Notes: a model not told the origin generated them from the sequence alone. Counted from the stretch's first letter, positions 27,319-37,200 are shown. The stretch: DNA of 64,000 nucleotides from Chryseolinea sp. H1M3-3 (GCF_029360725.1 NZ_JARKMY010000014.1:1-64000), one strand, 5' to 3'. Numbers and translations are program-made.

Positions 27319-28266
27319 TTAATTTGCCCGGATAACAAAGGTTATTTTACCTGTCGACATTTCAGGAACGTTAGATCCGGTTTTGCTAAACGTAAGATTT
27401 TGGACCGACCGTTTACATATTTGCTCTGCCTCAGCACTCACGCTTCGTTCCAATGTTTTAATTGAAACGATGTCGCCATTAGCATCTACTTTTATTTCAA
27501 AAACAACCCTGCCGGATTCATTATTGGGAACATTGGGATTAGGCTTATCGTCCCACATCCAACCGGAGAGCTCAAGGCTCGAGCCTCCCGCACCACCACC
27601 AGGCTTGCCATATAATGCCTTAGCATCCAACGTACCCTGTGGACTCCCTTTATCACCGGTCTTGCCCGGATCATCCCCATGATTGCCTGGCTTCCCTTCT
27701 TTGCTCTCTCCTGTTTTATTATCTGATGTTGATTGTTGCGCGTTCGGTTTATACACTGCATCGGGATTAACTTTCGGCTTTTCTTCTACCTTGGGTTTTT
27801 CTACCACCTTTGGTTTCTCTTCTACCTTCGGTTCAACTTTTTTCTCTACCGGTTTTTCAGCAGGCTTCTCAACGGGCTTTACTTCTTCTTTCTTTTCTTT
27901 TACCACTACCGGGCTTTCAACCTTAGAAACAATTTGCTCTTCAATGGGCTTCTCTTCAACCGGTTTCGCTTCCTCTTTCACCTCTTCTTCCACTTCCGGC
28001 GTTTCCTCTTTCACCTCAGGTTTACTTGCTTCGGGCTCCTCTTTTGCTTTCCCTTCATTGCCTACGGGTGTTTCAGGTTGCACTTCACCGAAGCCAGCAT
28101 CATCCGTTCCAAAGTTTAACACAATCCCATATTCTGGTAGCGGAGGATCGGGAGCACGCCAGGCAACAATAAAAAACAAAGCAATCACTAACACTACCTG
28201 AATGATGGTAGTTGAGATCAGTGCGATCCGCTTGTTCTTCTTTTCTAATGCTTCTTCACTTAACAT
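27319..28266 (-). CDS. TonB/TolA-like energy-transducing protein
   Basis: 315 residues. A cytoplasmic start is followed by one membrane helix (about 14-36) carrying the S/H-type position used for ExbB/ExbD contact. A long Pro/Glu/Lys-rich spacer (about 55-170) has degenerate EEKPKV/VEKPKV repeats, then a Gly-rich stretch (KPGGGAGGSS). The C-terminal about 90 residues (SGRVVFEIKVDANGDIVSIKTLERS, ending ITFVIRAN) form a TonB-C-like domain. It lacks the YP motif region typical of classical TonB box binders. The low-complexity stalk and lone C-terminal domain are equally compatible with a TolA-type role. Only one base separates its ATG from the exbD stop. Confidence 0.88.
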   Translation of the reverse strand: MLSEEALEKKNKRIALISTTIIQVVLVIALFFIVAWRAPDPPLPEYGIVLNFGTDDAGFGEVQPETPVGNEGKAKEEPEASKPEVKEETPEVEEEVKEEAKPVEEKPIEEQIVSKVESPVVVKEKKEEVKPVEKPAEKPVEKKVEPKVEEKPKVVEKPKVEEKPKVNPDAVYKPNAQQSTSDNKTGESKEGKPGNHGDDPGKTGDKGSPQGTLDAKALYGKPGGGAGGSSLELSGWMWDDKPNPNVPNNESGRVVFEIKVDANGDIVSIKTLERSVSAEAEQICKRSVQNLTFSKTGSNVPEMSTGKITFVIRAN

Positions 28267-28267
28267 A

Positions 28268-28657
28268 CTACTTTGGCTTGGTGGCCACCACTACTTTCGC
28301 TTCTAACGCTGTAGCAATACCTGCTACATATACTAAATGCTCTGAAGGTACATCTTTGTCTATGTGCAATACGACGGAACCTCCGGGGCCTGACAGTCTG
28401 CTTTTTAATTCACCTTCCAACGTTGCCTTGGTTATCTTCTTTTCATTAACGTAGTAACGCAGATCTTTGGTTACAGTCACCGAAATCTTCTGAACCTCAA
28501 TCGTGCTTGACTTGCTTGTTGGTAAATTCACAGGAAGCCCTGAGGGAGTGACGAAGGATGAAGTCAACATAAAAAATACCAGCAATAAAAAAATCAGATC
28601 CGTCATAGACGCCATGCTAAAACTTGGATCTACTTTGTTTTTGGAGCTAATGTTCAT
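28268..28657 (-). CDS. ExbD/TolR family protein
   Basis: 129 residues. A single N-terminal membrane helix contains the conserved proton-path aspartate at Asp20 (SMTDLIFLLLVFFMLTS). The periplasmic domain follows (VNLPTSKSSTIEVQKISVTVTKDLRYYV) and ends with the family's short beta-strand region. With ExbB it forms the proton-driven motor that powers the TonB/TolA-like protein encoded next. The order exbB-exbD-tonB with tight spacing indicates one operon. Confidence 0.93.
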   Translation of the reverse strand: MNISSKNKVDPSFSMASMTDLIFLLLVFFMLTSSFVTPSGLPVNLPTSKSSTIEVQKISVTVTKDLRYYVNEKKITKATLEGELKSRLSGPGGSVVLHIDKDVPSEHLVYVAGIATALEAKVVVATKPK

Positions 28658-28753
28658 GTTGGTGGGTGTTGAAGTGTTGGAGTTCTAAGTGTGAGGTCTT
28701 CCCCGCTTGTGTACCTTGGATTAAAGTTCCGTCTACACATAACAGATTTATAG

Positions 28754-29431
28754 TTACCTCGGTTCCTGGAGCAAGTCGATAAACTCGATGGACGTGTATT
28801 CCATTTTGTGAATCACTTTCTGAACGCGTGATACCAGGTAGTTATACGCCAGGTAAGCCATAATACCCACGACCAGCCCTGCGACTGTTGTGATCATGGC
28901 GGTGTAGATACCTGAGGAAAGCAACTTGGGACTCACCGAGCCCTCTTCCTGTGAAATGGCGATAAAAGCTTCCACCATACCGATTACTGTTCCTAAGAAT
29001 CCCATCATGGGGGCCGCTCCTGCTATCGTTGCTAAAGTGGTCAGATTCTTCTCCAATTTAAAGACTTCAATCTTACCCACATTTTCAATAGACGCTTCGA
29101 TGGTTTTCAATGGCATTCCTATACGGGAAATTCCTTTTTCAATCATTCTGGCTACGGGTGTTGCATTTTGAGAACAAAGCATCTTTGCTCCGTTTATATC
29201 GCCGCGAAGTACCAATTCCTTTACTCTACCCATAAAAGTTCCCGGCTCTTCATTCGCTTTATTAATCGTAAGAACTCTTTCAATAAAAAGGTAAATGGCC
29301 AGCACCCAGCAGATGCCGATAGGCACCATCATGAAACCACCTTGAATAGCCAGATCTATAATGGATAACGACTGACCTGCCGTCGGATCAGCAACCGAAG
29401 CAGTATCAGTAACAATTTGAAGTAAAACCAT
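28754..29431 (-). CDS. ExbB/TolQ/MotA-type proton channel protein
   Basis: 225 residues with three membrane helices: about 31-52 (FMMVPIGICWVLAIYLFIERVL), about 120-145 and about 165-190. The conserved block TIAGAAPMMGFLGTVIGMVEAF and the later IYTAMITTVAGLVVGIMAYLAYNYL are the TolQ/ExbB core. It forms the stator ring of the inner-membrane motor. It opens the ExbB-ExbD-TonB unit, with a 96-base gap to exbD that holds an octamer repeat. Confidence 0.93.
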   Translation of the reverse strand: MVLLQIVTDTASVADPTAGQSLSIIDLAIQGGFMMVPIGICWVLAIYLFIERVLTINKANEEPGTFMGRVKELVLRGDINGAKMLCSQNATPVARMIEKGISRIGMPLKTIEASIENVGKIEVFKLEKNLTTLATIAGAAPMMGFLGTVIGMVEAFIAISQEEGSVSPKLLSSGIYTAMITTVAGLVVGIMAYLAYNYLVSRVQKVIHKMEYTSIEFIDLLQEPR

Positions 29432-29497
29432 GAGGAAGATTTAGTTTAAAAAATCGTTATCGGTTTTTAAGGTACCGAGACACCTGAATTGTTATTA

Positions 29498-30364
29498 TCA
29501 ATATTTAACTACCCATACTTTATCACCATAATCTCCGCCTTTCAACCCATCGGCAGTCGTCTGTGTGGTTGGATAAGTATCACCTTCCGCTACAGCAAGG
29601 CGATGGAATTTTGTCTTTCCAAAAGGTGGAATGATCTTCGTGCTCACCCCTTTAGCACTTAACTTCTTAGCGTAGTCCATAATCAGATCTCCGTCTATAG
29701 AACTGGCAACGACAACATAGTAACGCCCGGAACGTCCCGTTAGTGTTTCAATTGTCCCAATTGCCGGTGTAGGCGGAACAGCAGCGATGGTTTTTTGACG
29801 TTCTTCTTCAGCGCGTCTTGCGGCAGCCTGGCGCTCCTCTTCTTTTTTCCTGGCCTCCTCTTGTATGGCTTGCAGCTCTTTACGCTCGCGTTCTTCTTTT
29901 GCAATTTGTTCTGGCCGGTACGAAGCAAAGTACCATATCGCTAACCCAACAAGGGCAATAACAAGAATGATACCCAAAACTTTTGGCCAGATCTCAGGGC
30001 TCTCACGCTGGTACGAATAGCTTGGCTGGTACGGTTGATGATCTTCATCGAAGGTTTGCCGATCTTCAAACACATTTTCGTTTGCAGCTTCTTCATGAAC
30101 AGGCTCGTCCTTGTACTGAAACGTTGGCGTCTCAACAGGGGCTTCAGGCTCAGGTTCATGCGTTGGCTGTGAAGCTTCGTTGATCACCACTACTGTTGGT
30201 GCTTCCTGCGTTGGGGGTTCCTCCTGCGAAATTGGCTCTTCGGTCTTTTCAGGTTCGTCACGTTTCAAAGGTTGGTATTCAACCTCTGGTAGTCCGAATG
30301 TATCATCAGTATTATCCAGGTTTTCCGGTGGTGGCTCTGGGATTTGCTTTTTCTTTCTGGCCAT
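29498..30364 (-). CDS. SPOR-domain membrane protein
   Basis: 288 residues. An acidic, Pro/Glu-rich cytoplasmic region (1-125) is followed by one membrane helix (about 130-150, VLGIILVIALVGLAIWYFA) and a charged coiled-coil stretch (EERERKELQAIQEEARKKEEERQAAARRAEEERQ-like, about 155-190). A C-terminal SPOR domain (about 210-288, GRYYVVVASSIDGDLIMDYAKKL, GVSTKIIPPFGKTKFHRLAVAEGDTY) ends the protein. SPOR domains bind denuded peptidoglycan at division septa. Its place directly before the exbB gene links the motor cluster with the cell wall. Confidence 0.9.
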   Translation of the reverse strand: MARKKKQIPEPPPENLDNTDDTFGLPEVEYQPLKRDEPEKTEEPISQEEPPTQEAPTVVVINEASQPTHEPEPEAPVETPTFQYKDEPVHEEAANENVFEDRQTFDEDHQPYQPSYSYQRESPEIWPKVLGIILVIALVGLAIWYFASYRPEQIAKEERERKELQAIQEEARKKEEERQAAARRAEEERQKTIAAVPPTPAIGTIETLTGRSGRYYVVVASSIDGDLIMDYAKKLSAKGVSTKIIPPFGKTKFHRLAVAEGDTYPTTQTTADGLKGGDYGDKVWVVKY

Positions 30365-30546
30365 GTTCAGGTCATTAATTGTTTAAGGAACAGGGTAATT
30401 ATACAAAACTACGGGAAAATTTCACCGATACAAATGTCTTATCGCCTGCAGGTATTTTTATGTCGTCCTGCACTACACTTGTTCGGTCCCTCTTCACACC
30501 ATTAATGCCAACAAAAAATTTATACGCTCTTTGCTCAAACAAAATC

Positions 30547-32223
30547 TTAAAAACTCCAGGTAATTCCTCCCATGATTTGAAAACCACGGACAGGATAATA
30601 CAAGAAAACCGGATACTTGCTTGAGGCAATATTGTTCAATTGAATAAAGGCAGAAAAACTTTCGGAGAATAAATACTCGGTCTTAAAATTCAAATCAAAG
30701 GCGGCGTCAAGCTTGATGGTATTGTTCGTGATCGGCTCCTGCGCTTTCATTCCGCCCTGCGCTATAATATCAACGTTGAATAAGAATTTCTCATAGAGAT
30801 TATAAAAAGCATTCGCCGTTACTTTGTAGGTCGGCCGATGCCACGGTTCACCTATCCGCGCCGTTGAATAGCGATACAAGTCAGCTCTTAACATAAACTT
30901 GGCAACCTCAGATTGAACAAAGCTTAGAGCGCCATACAGGTTAGCGCGCTTCGTTCCGCTCCCACCATCGTAAACTGTTGTGAACTTAGCTTGGTCGGCA
31001 GTAGTGTTTACAAAATAATACCAGTTCTTCAGGTTGGCAACGGCGAGTCCGCTATGCGCTGTTATCTTGTTACCTAACTTTGCTTTAAGACCTACGTTGA
31101 AATCGATGGTTTTATTGGTGTGGAAGATTGGTACGTTGGGGGCAAGCCAGATGTTCTCATAGCTCAGTGTCTGCAAAGAAACTTTCTCCATCCCGCCACT
31201 CAATGAAGCAAAGGCCTCTACTGAAGGGCTGATGGGATAAGCTGCTTTGATGTCGGGATAAACGTGAACACTCTTTGAATTAATGGTGTCATTTTCAAAA
31301 GCTGCGATAAACCCAACACTTACTTTTAAATCCTCAACAGGGACAAAAGCAAACGACGGTGAGACAACGAACAGGCTGCGCGCCTTTTTCTCGACATTCT
31401 CATCTTTCCTGTTGATGAAAAAGTAGTCTCCTTTCAGGTTTATTTTAGAATCTTCACTGATTTCATAAGCAGAACTGAATTCAACATCGAACTCCGTTTC
31501 CTTCGCATCATATTTATCCGTGAGGTGACTTACTCCAGCTCCTAACTTATAAGAGAAGTCCGAATTCTTTGCGTTTGACAAAGCGCCGGCGATTTTCAAC
31601 AGATTGTAGGATTGCTTGATGGAAGACGCTTCAACTTCCGTCCCTTCCGGATAACCATAAAAATGAGTGGTCCGGTTTTCAAATCCCGCGTTACCTGAAA
31701 GCGAAATCCCTTTGGTAAAAGATCGTCCAAAAACAGAAAGACCTGATGAACCAGTTCCGGAATTGCGGTCATCAACAGGTCCTTTGTCTGAACTGGTATG
31801 ATAAAGATGTGCGCCAACCAGTTTATTTTTATCTCGTCTTGTATTATAATAAGCCTCAAGAAGTGGAGAAACATAATTGCCATACCCAACCCTGACAAAT
31901 CCTCCGTAAACATTGGATGGATTTTCCTGCTTCAGCTTCAAAGGACGGATCTGTGGATTGATCTGCGGCGCTTGAAAATTAAATGACTGAAAGTCGTAAG
32001 TGATCGGGGGTTTGATCGGTTCTGAGGGACGCGGCGGAATTTTTTCAAAGTTCCTGTTGGCATCCGGAAGGGTGATCTCTCTTTCATTCATAATCTCAAT
32101 CTCCACGTTTTCAATTTCACCATCTGTCCATTGCTTTTTAGGGTCCTGGGCAAATGCCGTATCAAATAAGAAAAGCATTAAAAGCAACGGGCCGGCTGCT
32201 GCAATTTTTTTATAGTTCTTCAT
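30547..32223 (-). CDS. Outer-membrane beta-barrel protein of the TonB-receptor-like type
   Basis: About 558 residues from ATG at 32223, which places a good signal peptide (KKIAAAGPLLLMLFLFDTAFAQ) at the start; an ATG 11 codons upstream is possible. A short periplasmic segment contains an acidic EIENVEIEIMNEREITLPD stretch and a Pro-rich linker. The rest is alternating beta-strand sequence ending in an aromatic C-terminal strand (MGGITWSF), typical of outer-membrane barrels. No plug domain is visible, so it is not a complete TonB-dependent receptor. It lies between the large TPR gene and the SPOR gene, in the same direction, and may connect the motor system to the outer membrane. Confidence 0.8.
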   Translation of the reverse strand: MKNYKKIAAAGPLLLMLFLFDTAFAQDPKKQWTDGEIENVEIEIMNEREITLPDANRNFEKIPPRPSEPIKPPITYDFQSFNFQAPQINPQIRPLKLKQENPSNVYGGFVRVGYGNYVSPLLEAYYNTRRDKNKLVGAHLYHTSSDKGPVDDRNSGTGSSGLSVFGRSFTKGISLSGNAGFENRTTHFYGYPEGTEVEASSIKQSYNLLKIAGALSNAKNSDFSYKLGAGVSHLTDKYDAKETEFDVEFSSAYEISEDSKINLKGDYFFINRKDENVEKKARSLFVVSPSFAFVPVEDLKVSVGFIAAFENDTINSKSVHVYPDIKAAYPISPSVEAFASLSGGMEKVSLQTLSYENIWLAPNVPIFHTNKTIDFNVGLKAKLGNKITAHSGLAVANLKNWYYFVNTTADQAKFTTVYDGGSGTKRANLYGALSFVQSEVAKFMLRADLYRYSTARIGEPWHRPTYKVTANAFYNLYEKFLFNVDIIAQGGMKAQEPITNNTIKLDAAFDLNFKTEYLFSESFSAFIQLNNIASSKYPVFLYYPVRGFQIMGGITWSF

Positions 32224-32268
32224 CAATCGTTCGGTTCTGGAAATAATCATGTTCATCGCAAAAAAATA

Positions 32269-35200
32269 TTAACGATTGTTATCTATTGTATTGATTGTTT
32301 CAAGGGTATCTTCTTCAACAGCTTGTTGTTCCATTTGCTGTTTGTCAATGTCTTGCAGTTTCTTTCTAGCAGCCTCTTTCACATTTTGAGAAGGAAAGTT
32401 GTCAATGAGAGACTGCAGTGTCGCTTTCGCCTGAAACACATTATTCAAGGCAACATAATTATCTGCAAGCAGTAAGTATGACTTTCCAACCCACTCCTGA
32501 TATTCGGCAAAGTCGGTATTGAGGCTAACCAGCGTCTCGATACTTTGCTTGTATTCTTTCTTATCATAAAAGAGTTGGGCCAATAAGAATTTTGCTTCAG
32601 CACCGTATTCATCACGTGCCGCATTCAATGTATTGAGAAATTCATCTTTCGCACCTTCCAAATCTCCACGAGCCATTGCCGTTTTACCAAGATATAAGGA
32701 CGCTTTATTCTCGGCCCCGGCGTTCACATTACCGCGTTCTAAAATAATACGCGCGTAAAAATCGGCGGAGTCATATTGTTCGGTGAGATAAAATGATTCC
32801 ATCAAGCCTGACCAGGCGCTGTACTGATCCCGCTTGTTGGCTGCCAATTTTTCTACGCGATGAAAAGATTTGATAGCATCATTATATTTTCCCTGTAAAA
32901 ATTCGATTTCTCCTGCCCTCGCTACCGTCTTATTAGTAAGTTGGAACGATGCATCGTTGTTCAAGGCGTGATATATTGGCAAAGCTTTGTCGTATTGACG
33001 AAGTCTGTAATATGATTCTGCGATATAGTATTGAGCTTCCAGTCTATTTGCCGTTTGAGGATAAGAGCTGATAAATCCTTGCAGACCTGTAATTGCTTTC
33101 TGGTATTCCTGATTGAAATAAAAATTCTTAGCCGTTTCATACTCCAAAGCTTCGAGATTTTTATTATCCGGATTCGCGGTTTTATATCCCGCCAAATATC
33201 TTTCAAACTCACCCGAACGCCCTGCTGACGTTAAAGCTTCCTGCAATGGAAGCAACGCCTCCTGTGAAGCCGGATGTTTTGGGAATCGTTGAACAACAGT
33301 GGCGTAATCCAGAATTGTCTTGTCAATTTGTTTCAGGTTAAAATAGGAAGCACCTCTTCGCATGTATGCGTAAGGCAGGAAGGATGAATTTGTGCCGTCC
33401 TTGATCAACTCAGACAGTCCATCAACAGCAGCCTGATAATTACCTTGCTCAATATCAAACTGCGCGCGTTGAAACATAGCATCGTCTCTGTACTGCGATT
33501 TAGGATAAGTTCTCACCAGTTCTGTAAACTGACTCCGGGCTTGTGTGTACTTCCGCTGTACACCGAAGATGGAAGCCGATTGCAACAACACATAATCATT
33601 GTCCGGAGAGCCTAATGACTTAGCGCGGTTGTATTGTGCTAGGGCTTCATCATATTGTTTGGTTACATAATAACAATCCGCCAGGCGTATTACACCATCC
33701 GCATAGCTTGGCGTGTTTTTATTTCCTTTGTTAACAAACTCTCTAAAGTTAAAAAGCGCTTTATCATATTCCTTAAGATTATAATGCGCATAACCAAGTC
33801 CGTAGCGGGTCTTCAATAAAATCTCAGGTTCAACGGAGCCGCCAAGTCCTACCACGCGCTGATAATTTTTGATTGCATCTTCCCATCTTTTTCCAATAGA
33901 AAAAGCCTCAGCATTCCAGAAGCTTGCAAGTGCTACGAATGTCGGATCGATGGGGTGTTGCAATGACTTCCCAAAATTTTCAACCGCTCCCGGATAATCC
34001 TCTTTATTAAATAACTCAGAACCTTTCAGGTAAGTAGCCTTCTGATAAGCTTGATTGATGTACTGATTACGACTTGATAATCCCTCAATGTATTCAATCG
34101 CCCGGTTAAAATTGTTACCATTGGCATACGCTTGCGCCAGTAATTCTTTTACTTCTACTGCATGCTTACTGTTGGGATATGCGCTGACAAATTTTTCGAA
34201 CTCGTCTATCGCCATATCAGGCTTGCCCGCATCATAAGAAACTTTTGCATATTGGAAGGAACTCTCTTCGGCCAATTTTTTATCCTTGGGATTTTTCTTA
34301 GCATAGTTAAAGGCATTCAATGCATTTTGTTTGTTGCCTTGTTTCAGGTGAAGGATGCCTAAATAATAAGATGCATAGTAGCTGACGGTATCTTTCGTTG
34401 CCGCTGCCTTGTCGAGGTATTCAATCCCCTTTTCCGTATTGCCTGCGGCATAATGCGCATAACCTGCCCGGAACAGCAGACTCGTTTCGGCTTTTGCATT
34501 CTTGGCAAAATATTTTTCATACGAATCAATTGCCTTTTTGAAATCGCCTTGGAAATACTCCGCATCGGCAACCAGCATAGCAATTTCACCTGAGTTTGCT
34601 ACCGTCCTTCCTTTTAAACTGTTGGCATAATCAATTAAGGTATCATATTGCCCCTGCTTATAATATATATTGGCGATCAGGTATGGAACAATGTTAGCAT
34701 ACGACGGACTACTCTCTGCTTTTTTTAAATCGATCAAAGCTTCTTCAAACTTGCCATTTGAGTATTCGATGAAACCTGCATAATAATTAGCGGCAGGCGA
34801 ATAAGCATTGCTTTGTTTCTTTACAAAGTTGAATTGCTCGAGGGCCTCGTTCAATTTCTTTTGGTTGAAGTAACTGTATCCCCATTTGAAATGTCCTTCG
34901 CTCTGTTGGTTTAATGTTAACGCGGGGAAGTCGACTTTCTTAAAATACTGCGATGCTTTTACATAACTGCCTTCCGCGTAAAAGAAGTTTGCAAGATCGT
35001 AATAGGCGGTGGATGCTTTTGGACTGGATGGGTTGTTATCAATAAAATCATCGATCAATTTCTCGCCATCGTTGTGACCGAGGCTCAACGCACTGAAGGC
35101 AACGTAGTATTCCGCTTCACTTCTTCGCGAATCTGTTGGAGATGCCAAACGCAAGAAATCGGAGAAGACTTCCCGTGCGGCACCGTAGTTAGCGTGTGCC

Positions 35201-35316
35201 ACAAGCTCAGTACCTCTGCTGTAAAGACGCTCAACATTATTTTGGGATAACTGATCCTGCGCTGAAAGGCTATGGATACTTAAAATGAATATCAGAAAGG
35301 CAATAGACCTGTACAT
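32269..35316 (-). CDS. Large exported TPR-repeat protein
   Basis: About 1015 residues from ATG at 35316, chosen because it gives a clean signal peptide (MYRSIAFLIFILSIHSLSAQ). A longer frame would add 35 residues without signal character. The mature protein is a nearly continuous array of tetratricopeptide repeats (for example ASQYFKKVDFPALTLNQQSEGHFKWGYSYFNQKKLNEALEQF, ARYGLGYAHYNLKEYDKALFNFREF). It ends with an acidic tail (MEQQAVEEDTLETINTIDNNR). Several repeats resemble the Tol-Pal periplasmic factor CpoB/YbgF. It lies 45 bases upstream of the barrel gene. A periplasmic scaffolding role linking cell wall and motor is inferred from context. Confidence 0.88.
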   Translation of the reverse strand: MYRSIAFLIFILSIHSLSAQDQLSQNNVERLYSRGTELVAHANYGAAREVFSDFLRLASPTDSRRSEAEYYVAFSALSLGHNDGEKLIDDFIDNNPSSPKASTAYYDLANFFYAEGSYVKASQYFKKVDFPALTLNQQSEGHFKWGYSYFNQKKLNEALEQFNFVKKQSNAYSPAANYYAGFIEYSNGKFEEALIDLKKAESSPSYANIVPYLIANIYYKQGQYDTLIDYANSLKGRTVANSGEIAMLVADAEYFQGDFKKAIDSYEKYFAKNAKAETSLLFRAGYAHYAAGNTEKGIEYLDKAAATKDTVSYYASYYLGILHLKQGNKQNALNAFNYAKKNPKDKKLAEESSFQYAKVSYDAGKPDMAIDEFEKFVSAYPNSKHAVEVKELLAQAYANGNNFNRAIEYIEGLSSRNQYINQAYQKATYLKGSELFNKEDYPGAVENFGKSLQHPIDPTFVALASFWNAEAFSIGKRWEDAIKNYQRVVGLGGSVEPEILLKTRYGLGYAHYNLKEYDKALFNFREFVNKGNKNTPSYADGVIRLADCYYVTKQYDEALAQYNRAKSLGSPDNDYVLLQSASIFGVQRKYTQARSQFTELVRTYPKSQYRDDAMFQRAQFDIEQGNYQAAVDGLSELIKDGTNSSFLPYAYMRRGASYFNLKQIDKTILDYATVVQRFPKHPASQEALLPLQEALTSAGRSGEFERYLAGYKTANPDNKNLEALEYETAKNFYFNQEYQKAITGLQGFISSYPQTANRLEAQYYIAESYYRLRQYDKALPIYHALNNDASFQLTNKTVARAGEIEFLQGKYNDAIKSFHRVEKLAANKRDQYSAWSGLMESFYLTEQYDSADFYARIILERGNVNAGAENKASLYLGKTAMARGDLEGAKDEFLNTLNAARDEYGAEAKFLLAQLFYDKKEYKQSIETLVSLNTDFAEYQEWVGKSYLLLADNYVALNNVFQAKATLQSLIDNFPSQNVKEAARKKLQDIDKQQMEQQAVEEDTLETINTIDNNR

Positions 35317-35471
35317 TAATCGTTGATAAGTTTTGTGAGTAAAACAGCGTTGCAAAAAAAATATTGCAAATGATGAACCAAAAAAATCAGATGAGAAAAT
35401 TTTCCACTGCTGAAATTGCATGGCCTTAAAGGTAAGGCGCTATTCAGTAATTGTCCAAATTTGTTTTCTAA

Positions 35472-36506
35472 TTATGCCGCGCGCTCATTCATGAGTCGCC
35501 AGATAAGCTCTTTAAAAATTTGAGCGTCGTCTGCTGATCCTGTGTTTACACCTTTCAATTTTAAGTCAGCTTCTTTCAATGCTGCGATGTTATCAATGAT
35601 CTTCATCGGTGGATATTGACGTAAAGCCAAAGTATAATCACGAACTGCATAAGGACTCACTTTCAGTTCACTAGCTATCCCCTTCTCACTCTTATCTGCA
35701 ACTTGCGTAGCCATGAGAAGTTTACTGAAAAACGAATAAAGAAAAGCAACGACAGGAATGATCGGATTCTTCCGGGTGTTGCCGGCGAAGTAGTTTACAA
35801 TTTTATTTGCCAGCACAGTGTCGCGTTGAAGTATCGCTTTTTGAAGTTCGAAAATGTTGTACTCTTTGCTTACACCTACCTGATTCATGACTTGATCCAC
35901 AGTAATTGATTCGCCGGCAGCAAGAGAAATCGTCAACTTATCGATCTCATTGGCCAACCGGTGCAGATCATTTCCGACATACTCGCAGAGCACTTGCACG
36001 GCACGATCGTCTACCTGAACTTTCTTTTCTTTCAAGTATTCATATACAAATTCCGGTAGCTGATTATCATATAGTTTTTTTGAATTCAGCATGACAGCAT
36101 ACTGATCAACTTTCTTTCCAAGATCCCTTCTTTTATCCAGCGACTTGTGCTTATGGCAAAATACCAACACTGTGCTTGGCACCTGTTTGGTCAGATAATC
36201 CAGTAAAAGCTTTCCACCAATTTCTTTATTGAGGTCTTGAATATCCTGTGCTTCTTTTACGATAACCACCTGGCGTTCCGCCATCATTGGATATCTGCGC
36301 GCGTTGGTAAGAATCGCAGCCATCGTTACATCCTTTCCATACAGCACAACTTGATTGAATCCCTTTTCGGCATCAGATAGTGCATTCTTCTCGATATAGT
36401 CAGAGATCATATCGATATAGAATGTTTCTTCACCCTGAAGAAAATATACCGGCGCATATTTGCCCGCTTTAAGATCAGTCCATATTTTTTTTACCTGCGC
36501 ATCCAT
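35472..36506 (-). CDS. holA: DNA polymerase III subunit delta
   Basis: 344 residues. The N-terminal AAA+-like domain begins IWTDLKAGKYAPVYFLQGEETFYIDMI and continues YPMMAERQVVIVKEAQ. LDKRRDLGKKVDQYAVMLNSKKLYDNQLPEFVYEYLKEKKVQVDDRAVQVLCEYVGNDLHRLANEIDKL is characteristic of HolA, as is the helical clamp-loader C-terminus. It opens the beta sliding clamp within the clamp loader. The upstream start of the TPR gene lies 155 bases away, so it may have its own promoter. Confidence 0.94.
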   Translation of the reverse strand: MDAQVKKIWTDLKAGKYAPVYFLQGEETFYIDMISDYIEKNALSDAEKGFNQVVLYGKDVTMAAILTNARRYPMMAERQVVIVKEAQDIQDLNKEIGGKLLLDYLTKQVPSTVLVFCHKHKSLDKRRDLGKKVDQYAVMLNSKKLYDNQLPEFVYEYLKEKKVQVDDRAVQVLCEYVGNDLHRLANEIDKLTISLAAGESITVDQVMNQVGVSKEYNIFELQKAILQRDTVLANKIVNYFAGNTRKNPIIPVVAFLYSFFSKLLMATQVADKSEKGIASELKVSPYAVRDYTLALRQYPPMKIIDNIAALKEADLKLKGVNTGSADDAQIFKELIWRLMNERAA

Positions 36507-36636
36507 TGGTCAATTTGTTATGAGCGTTGAGCCTCCGCCACCTATCTTTAAATAAGGGTGTTACAAGGTTCAAGCCGAAATTTAATCTGTTGCAATGATA
36601 GGTTGAACCTCAGAAGGTCGCAAGCCATAGCTTATT

Positions 36637-37200
36637 TCAATTCACTTTCTTTTGCTTGCTAAAAGTAATTGCCGACGCTATTCCAACCAAACCTCCAGCG
36701 AAATGTGACTCCCATGATACCCGCGGGTCGCTGGGCAGCACACCGTAAAATACGCCGCCATATAATAATAAAATGATTGTTGAAATAAAGAGCGACAAAA
36801 AATCGCGGCGGAAGAAACCAAAGAAGATCAGGAAGAATGCTAACGCGTAGACTACCCCACTGGCACCGATGTGATTGGCCGGCCTCGCGAAAAGCCACAC
36901 GAGGATGTTCGTCCAGAAATAGGCGCGAAAAAAAACAGCGCCTCCAATGCGTTCATAAAAAAAGAAAAGTACCGAACCCAAAAACAGCAAGGGAATTGTG
37001 TTGGATATGAGATGCAGAATGTCACCATGGATAAGTGGTGCAGTGAAAATACCGATGAGCCCATGAAACGTTCTTGGTTCAATACCGAAGACCACCAGTG
37101 GCAAACCCACGAATGCTTCCAAATAAAAAGTGGCCCACATTAAAAAAGTTAACCGCAAGGGAACGACCGAGCTACCGAAAAGAGAGGATTCAGATGCCAT
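36637..37200 (-). CDS. Rhomboid-family intramembrane serine protease
   Basis: 187 residues with about six membrane helices. The catalytic dyad can be placed: Ser114 in the GxSG motif (HIGASGVVYAL) and His166 in the last helix (ESHFAGGLVG). HGDILHLISNTIP supplies the supporting Asn67 in the HxxxN motif, so the enzyme should be active. It cleaves membrane proteins within their transmembrane helices; the substrate is unknown. Short termini indicate a minimal bacterial rhomboid. It lies 60 bases downstream of the TerB-like gene on the same strand. Confidence 0.93.
   Translation of the reverse strand: MASESSLFGSSVVPLRLTFLMWATFYLEAFVGLPLVVFGIEPRTFHGLIGIFTAPLIHGDILHLISNTIPLLFLGSVLFFFYERIGGAVFFRAYFWTNILVWLFARPANHIGASGVVYALAFFLIFFGFFRRDFLSLFISTIILLLYGGVFYGVLPSDPRVSWESHFAGGLVGIASAITFSKQKKVN

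Noticed and set aside
30399-30629. A 76-codon minus-strand frame overlapping the end of the outer-membrane barrel gene, with a protein-like tail (FFVGINGVKRDRTSVVQDD).
   Set aside because: It overlaps the end of the convincing barrel gene in another frame, has no start signal of its own and matches no family. The non-overlapping part is under 50 codons.
35317-35421. A 35-residue N-terminal extension of the large TPR protein.
   Set aside because: The extension hides the signal peptide and has no coding character; the ATG at 35316 gives a standard exported protein.
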